From Serratia nevei (GTDB lineage Bacteria; Pseudomonadota; Gammaproteobacteria; Enterobacterales; Enterobacteriaceae), in the NCBI RefSeq assembly GCF_024160145.1, contig NZ_JAMYWQ010000001.1, forward strand, positions 356,413 to 420,412: a stretch of DNA of 64,000 nucleotides, in the 5' to 3' direction. A program made the position numbers and the translations under genes. Below the pieces are notes generated by a model, which made no database searches, was not told where the DNA came from, and was given only the letters and a program-made list of their open reading frames with translations. Below are positions 60,244-64,000 of the stretch, piece by piece. Numbering within the stretch: position 1 is the stretch's first letter; every line of letters begins with the position of its first letter.

Positions 60244-60607
60244 CTGAACGTGCCCTTACCCTCGTGTCGGACGACGGTTCGCATGACGTGGCGCATCTGC
60301 ATCGGGTCTCGCCGGATCAGCAAGCTGGAAGGCGCTGACCCGGCTGGAATGGGCGCCGGCGGATATCGCGGCGGTGGCTCACGCTATCGAAGCGCACAGT
60401 TTCTCCGCCGGCATCGGCTGGAAGCCAAGATCCTGCAGGACACCGATCGCCTCGACGCCATTGGCCTGATCGGCGTGGCGCGCTGTTTCTATATCGATCG
60501 GCGGCCGCATGCGTAGCGCGCTGTAGGGCGCCGCCGGGCGGCAGATGGCCGAACAGCGAATCGAACGCATGCGGCGCTTTGTCGACGAGCGGCTGGAAGA
60601 GGTGTAA
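60244..60607 (+). pseudogene. Remnant of an HD-domain phosphohydrolase (YedJ-like)
   Basis: Broken pieces in different frames read SHDVAHLHRV (the HD motif), then ALTRLEWAPADIAAVAHAIEAHSFSAGI, then LEAKILQDTDRLDAIGLIGVARCFY, and finally RQMAEQRIERMRRFVDERLEEV before a stop at 60605. In intact HD-superfamily proteins of this type these segments follow in one frame with more sequence between. Internal deletions, frameshifts and stops are therefore visible. No functional product is expected. Confidence 0.8.
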
Positions 60608-60702
60608 GCCAATTCACGGGCGCATTTTCGTTACCGCCATAACATTTTCGGTCACATAACGCCGCTAAACTGTAAGTCAACTTCACCGAACGGGCGGCAA
60701 AG

Positions 60703-60966
60703 ATGAAAAAGTTGACGTTGAAAGAGATGACGGAAAGCGAACAACGGGAAGTCAAAACCGAGCTGGACAAGGCGCGCAAAAGCCACGGCCGGCCGCTGAC
60801 CAATGCCGAGCAGCATCAGGTCAAAGGCCAGGTGGTGGCGCGCATCATGGCCGCCAGAGAAAAGCTCGCCAAAGCCGAACGCGCAGAGCGCAAGGCCAAC
60901 CGCTACCGGCCGAGCGGCGACACCTTCAGCTGGTCCGCCACCATCGGATCCCGCCCGCCGCGCTGA
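60703..60966 (+). CDS. DUF3811 protein (YjbD family)
   Basis: 87 residues, very basic and charged. LTLKEMTESEQREVKTELDKARKSHGRPLTNAEQ and a C-terminal TFSWSA match the DUF3811 family, of which E. coli YjbD is the member. The function is unknown. Predicted mostly helical; no membrane segment or signal peptide. It ends at a strong terminator. Confidence 0.82.
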   Translation: MKKLTLKEMTESEQREVKTELDKARKSHGRPLTNAEQHQVKGQVVARIMAAREKLAKAERAERKANRYRPSGDTFSWSATIGSRPPR

Positions 60967-60977
60967 ACACGCCAAGA

Positions 60978-61010
60978 ACTCCCCGCCGCTGCGGGGAGTG
61001 TTATTTATTA
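60978..61010 (+). terminator. Terminator after the DUF3811 gene
   Basis: ACTCCCCGC (60978-60986) pairs perfectly with GCGGGGAGT (60991-60999) around CGCT, followed by GTTATTTATT. Confidence 0.75.
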
Positions 61011-61327
61011 GCCAAACTCATCCCCGCTGACAAATCATGAATAACAATGTTATCAATCTGTTGTAAATTGACAGCCTGATGAAGAATATTCATTATCACC
61101 CCACTTCCCCTTTTCACGAGACCGCCATGGCCTACCCACGCAACGCTGACATTCTGATGACGCCCGCGTTGCCTATTGGCGGTTTGGCGGCGGTAAAATC
61201 GAAGAAACAGACGCTCATTTGACCGGGGCGGGCTGTCCCGTCAGATGAGCTGACTGGATGGCACGCAACGCCCCGCCTTCAATTTTCTCATCTGGCTTCT
61301 CTGTCGGTCACACAGAAGGAATATTTT
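61011..61327. other. Region upstream of the dapA-like gene
   Basis: 317 bases. An AT-rich part (61020-61100) may hold a promoter. A 31-codon frame (61127-61222) begins MAYPRNADILMTP, but has a poor ribosome-binding site and no known relative. Nothing else is visible. Confidence 0.4.
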
Positions 61328-62212
61328 ATGGCCTCATTTTCGGGTATTTGGGTGGCGATGGTTACCCCTTTCAATCACGATGCCGTCGATCTGCCGGCGG
61401 TGAAACGCCTGGCGCGGCACCTGCTCGACGCCGGCATCGAGGGTCTGGTGGTGTGCGGATCCACCGGTGAAGCCGCCGCGCTGAGCAAAGAAGAACAGCT
61501 GGCGGTACTCGACGCCGTGCTGGAGGTGGCGCCTGCCCGACAGGTGGTGATGGGCCTGTCCGGCAATAACATGGCCGCCACGTTGCAGATGCAGCAGGCC
61601 ATTCAGCTGCGCGACATCGCCGGCGTGCTGATCCCGGCGCCTTACTATATCCGCCCTTCGCAATGCGGCCTGATCGACTATTTCACCCAGTTGGCCGACG
61701 CCGCAACCGTGCCGGTGATCCTGTATAACATTCCGCAGCGCACCGGCATCGCCATGGAGCTGGACACCTTGCGCCAGCTCGCGCGCCACCCGCGCATCAC
61801 CGCCATCAAGGACTGCGGCGGCAATCCTGACGCCACCATGGCGCTGATCGCCGACGGCGAGATCGATGTGATGACCGGGGAAGACAATCTGATCCTCACC
61901 ACGCTGTGTCTCGGCGGCACCGGCGCCATCTCGGCCGCCGCGCATGTTCACCCGGCGCGGTTCGTCCAACTGGTGCAACAGGTCGCCGCCGGCGATCTGG
62001 CTGCGGCGCGCAGTAATTTCTATCAGTTGCTGCCGATGATCCACCAGATGTTCAGCTTCCCCAACCCGGCACCGGTCAAAACGGTGCTGGCTCAGCAGGG
62101 GCTGATCGCCAACGAACTGCGTTCGCCGATGCAGGTAGCGCCGCCTGCGCTGCAACAGCAGATCGCCGCAACGCTGGCGCAGCTGCAGCCCGCCGAGGCG
62201 CTCATCGGTTAA
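61328..62212 (+). CDS. Dihydrodipicolinate synthase family aldolase (DapA paralogue)
   Basis: 294 residues, a TIM barrel of the NAL/DapA class I aldolases. It has VCGSTGEAAAL (Thr of the triad, about 42-52), VILYNIPQRTGIAM (Tyr, about 132) and AIKDCGGN (Schiff-base Lys near 160). These match 4-hydroxy-tetrahydrodipicolinate synthase, but no lysine genes are near and the main dapA is normally elsewhere (by purC/bamC). It could be a DapA duplicate or act on another keto-acid. ATG at 61328 has AAGGAAT upstream. Confidence 0.85.
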   Translation: MASFSGIWVAMVTPFNHDAVDLPAVKRLARHLLDAGIEGLVVCGSTGEAAALSKEEQLAVLDAVLEVAPARQVVMGLSGNNMAATLQMQQAIQLRDIAGVLIPAPYYIRPSQCGLIDYFTQLADAATVPVILYNIPQRTGIAMELDTLRQLARHPRITAIKDCGGNPDATMALIADGEIDVMTGEDNLILTTLCLGGTGAISAAAHVHPARFVQLVQQVAAGDLAAARSNFYQLLPMIHQMFSFPNPAPVKTVLAQQGLIANELRSPMQVAPPALQQQIAATLAQLQPAEALIG

Positions 62213-62304
62213 ATTTGTTAGCTAACCCGCTGTAATTTTGGCGCTATGGGACTAGGATGAGAGGTTAAGCATGCCCGTCATTCGTCATCAACAAGGAGCT
62301 TCCG

Positions 62305-62910
62305 ATGAAACTGTTCTATAAAGCCGGCGCCTGTTCGCTGTCCCCGCATATCGTGCTGCGTGAGGCAGGGCTGGATTTTACGGCGGAGAAGGTCGACCTG
62401 GCACAGAAGAAAACCGAGAGCGGCGCCGATTACCTCACCATCAACCCCAAGGGACAGGTACCGGCGCTGCAGCTGGATGACGGCAGCCTGCTGACCGAGG
62501 GTGTGGCAATAGTGCAATACCTGGCGGACCGCGTGCCGGACCGCAACCTGATCCCGGCGGCAGGCACGCTGTCGCGCTACCACGCGATCGAATGGCTGAA
62601 CTACATCGCCACCGAGTTGCACAAAGGGTTCAGCCCGCTGTTCAACCCGAAAACGCCGGAAGACTACAAAACCATCGCGCGCGCCAAGCTGGAGCAGCAG
62701 TTCAGCTATCTGGATTCAGTGCTGGCGAAGCAGCACTTCCTGTTGGGAAGCCGTTTCAGCGTGGCCGACGCCTACCTGTTCACCGTGTTGCGTTGGGCGT
62801 TCGCCCTGCAGTTCGACGTACGCCAGCACGCCCATCTGGCGGCCTGGTTCGATCGCGTTGCGGCGCGCCCGGCGGTAGATGCGGCGCTGAACGCCGAAGG
62901 ATTGAAGTAA
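62305..62910 (+). CDS. gstA: Glutathione S-transferase, beta class
   Basis: 201 residues, as in E. coli GstA (201 aa). The N-terminal thioredoxin fold has [22 protein letters not shown], with the beta-class Cys10. [27 protein letters not shown] carries the cis-Pro and the SNAIL-like TEG. The helical domain follows from about 88. It conjugates glutathione to electrophiles. AAGGAG precedes the ATG. It is convergent with pdxY, as in E. coli. Confidence 0.94.
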   Translation: MKLFYKAGACSLSPHIVLREAGLDFTAEKVDLAQKKTESGADYLTINPKGQVPALQLDDGSLLTEGVAIVQYLADRVPDRNLIPAAGTLSRYHAIEWLNYIATELHKGFSPLFNPKTPEDYKTIARAKLEQQFSYLDSVLAKQHFLLGSRFSVADAYLFTVLRWAFALQFDVRQHAHLAAWFDRVAARPAVDAALNAEGLK

Positions 62911-62911
62911 A

Positions 62912-62946
62912 CATTTGGCCCCGGCGACAGCCGCCGGGGCCAAATG
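62912..62946. terminator. Bidirectional hairpin between gstA and pdxY
   Basis: CATTTGGCCCCGGCG (62912-62926) pairs perfectly over 15 bases with CGCCGGGGCCAAATG (62932-62946). It fills the convergent gap. Confidence 0.85.
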
Positions 62947-62950
62947 CCAC

Positions 62951-63811
62951 TTACAGTTTGACCGCTTTGAACTCGCTGCGCGGCTGCACGATCCGATCCT
63001 GCGCCGCCACCACCTGCAGTTCGTACTCGCCCATCTCCTGCGTGGTCAGCATCACCTCATACACGGCTGCGGTCACGTGCTCCAGCGCTTTATCCAGCGC
63101 CTCACCCTTCAGCAGATCCACCAGCAGCAGACCGCTGGTCAAATCGCCGACGCCGACCGGCTGACGCGCGCCGAAGTCCACCAGCGGCCGGCTGATGTGC
63201 CAGGCCTCGTCCGCCGTCACCAGCAGCATTTCGAAACAGTCGGCGTGATAGCCGGCGCGGGCCAGGTGCTTGACCAGCACCAGCCGTGGCCCTTTGGCGA
63301 TCAGCACGCGGGCGGCCTGCACCGCATCGGCCACATCGGCGACGGCCATTTGGCTCAGCATCTCCAGTTCCAGCAGGTTCGGCGCCATCATGTCGCTGCA
63401 CGGCAGCGCCTGGCGACAGTGGAACTCGGCCACGCCCGGCGCCACAATGCAGCCCTTTTCCGGATGCCCCATCACCGGATCGCAAAAATACCAGGCGTTC
63501 GGGTTGGCCTGCTTAACCTGACGCACAATCTCCAGAATATGGTCGCCTTGCTCCGGGGAACCGATATAGCCACTCAGCACCGCATCACAGCGCTTCAGCT
63601 GATCGATATTGGCGATGCCCTGGGCTATCTCGGTCAGGTGGCTGGCCGGCATGACGCAGCCGGTCCACTGGCCGTATTGCGTATGGTTGGAGAACTGCAC
63701 CGTGTTCAGCGGCCAGACGTTGACGCCCATGCGGCGCATCGGGAACTCCGCCGCACTGTTGCCGGCGTGGCCAAACACCACGTGTGACTGGATAGAAAGA
63801 ATATTTTTCAT
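62951..63811 (-). CDS. pdxY: Pyridoxal kinase PdxY
   Basis: 286 residues, against 287 in E. coli PdxY. It belongs to the ribokinase-like superfamily. Blocks include [50 protein letters not shown] and the anion hole [11 protein letters not shown] (about 218-228). It phosphorylates pyridoxal in the B6 salvage pathway. In E. coli it lies just downstream of tyrS on the same strand; here the upstream side is occupied by what looks like an IS end about 60 bases from its start. Confidence 0.94.
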   Translation of the reverse strand: MKNILSIQSHVVFGHAGNSAAEFPMRRMGVNVWPLNTVQFSNHTQYGQWTGCVMPASHLTEIAQGIANIDQLKRCDAVLSGYIGSPEQGDHILEIVRQVKQANPNAWYFCDPVMGHPEKGCIVAPGVAEFHCRQALPCSDMMAPNLLELEMLSQMAVADVADAVQAARVLIAKGPRLVLVKHLARAGYHADCFEMLLVTADEAWHISRPLVDFGARQPVGVGDLTSGLLLVDLLKGEALDKALEHVTAAVYEVMLTTQEMGEYELQVVAAQDRIVQPRSEFKAVKL

Positions 63812-63888
63812 CGACAGGACTCGTTCGGAATACGGCAGCCGGGCGGCTGCCCAAAAATAAAGGGGCCGCCAGGCTGTCTCTTCTACAC

Positions 63889-63921
63889 AAATCCCCAGGT
63901 CAGTTGTCTGGGGATTTTTTT
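63889..63921 (+). terminator. Hairpin with T-run just inside the IS end
   Basis: AATCCCCAG (63890-63898) pairs with CTGGGGATT (63908-63916), followed by TTTTT. It would stop transcription entering the element from the left. Confidence 0.75.
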
Positions 63922-63975
63922 GAATCTTTTCACCTGTTCCCGATCTGATATGAAAATTATCGGCGGGAGATAGCT

Positions 63976-64000
63976 ATGTTTTTATCCAATACTGCACAAT
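63976..64000 (+). CDS. Start of a possible transposase gene (partial)
   Basis: ATG at 63976 with GGGAG eight bases upstream opens a frame MFLSNTAQ that runs off the window. The only reason to suspect a transposase is its position relative to the IS-like end; eight residues are too few for a family call. Confidence 0.35.

Larger units (their letters stand above)
63874..64000 (+). mobile_element. Left end of an IS4-family (IS50-like) insertion sequence, cut by the window edge
   Basis: CTGTCTCTTCTACACAAAT (63874-63892) matches 16 of 19 positions of the Tn5 mosaic end CTGTCTCTTATACACATCT and is close to the IS50 outside end. A hairpin with T-run follows inside, as seen in IS elements that block read-through. 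An ATG with GGGAG ahead starts 102 bases from the end, a spacing like that of the IS50 transposase. The right end and target duplication are outside the window. Confidence 0.6.

Noticed and set aside
61058..61072. Third Ter-like core (GTTGTAA)
   Set aside because: Flanking positions do not fit the consensus; chance match.

Overview
The window is enterobacterial chromosome, roughly 60% GC. It is most likely Serratia, and probably S. marcescens: the AmpC beta-lactamase at 29.9-31.0 kb reads as the SRT/SST type of that species, next to a divergent ampR. Gene order otherwise resembles, from memory, the replication-terminus side of E. coli K-12 (ynf genes - clcB - bioD2 - mlc - ynfL - ynfM; tus - fumC - manA - ydgA; malI - malXY - add - ydgJ - ydgK - rsx - nth - dtpA; gstA - pdxY). 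A perfect Ter site (19212-19227) sits just ahead of tus, so the window lies in the terminus region.

Layout. 0.2-4.2 kb: fecI-fecR-fecA, a citrate-type ferric uptake and signalling unit with Fur-like boxes but no fecBCDE transporter beside it. 4.4-8.6 kb: a GNAT acetyltransferase, ydfG, ynfA, ynfB, ynfD and a multidrug MFS pump. 8.9-15.6 kb: clcB, a divergent MerR/DUF2938 pair, bioD2, mlc, ynfL and ynfM. 15.7-18.9 kb: two cell-wall glycosidases, DigH and a two-domain NagZ-like GH3 enzyme. 19.2-27.7 kb: Ter/tus, a VOC-WYL-LysR group opposite a peroxiredoxin-like gene, fumC, manA and ydgA. 27.7-32.1 kb: two serine beta-lactamase-fold enzymes, each divergent from a LysR regulator, the second pair being ampC/ampR. 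32.1-41.3 kb: malI/malXY with two MalI operators, a NUDIX-DUF4406 operon opposite a DeoR-type regulator, add with an upstream CRP-like site, a bile-acid-symporter-family carrier and ydgJ. 41.5-49.7 kb: ydgK and rsxABC / rsxDGE-nth, with a Rob-like AraC regulator inserted on the opposite strand between rsxC and rsxD. 50.3-51.8 kb: dtpA.

51.9-62.2 kb is the most variable-looking stretch. It lies between dtpA and gstA, which are close neighbours in E. coli. It carries a prolyl-oligopeptidase, sutR/ydcO with twin operators, an O-methyltransferase-cupin pair, an aminoglycoside-phosphotransferase-like kinase, a RidA relative, two NTF2-fold proteins, a wrecked HD-hydrolase gene, a DUF3811 gene and a dapA paralogue. 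gstA and pdxY follow. The last ~130 bases look like the left end of an IS4-family (IS50-like) insertion sequence.

Functional themes are iron uptake, redox control (Rsx, Rob-like regulator, peroxiredoxin), sugar regulation (Mlc, MalI/X/Y, ManA), wall turnover tied to AmpC physiology (GH3, DigH, AmpR), and replication termination. I saw no rRNA, tRNA, CRISPR array or prophage. The most interesting item is the Rob-like regulator embedded in the operon for the SoxR-reducing Rsx complex.
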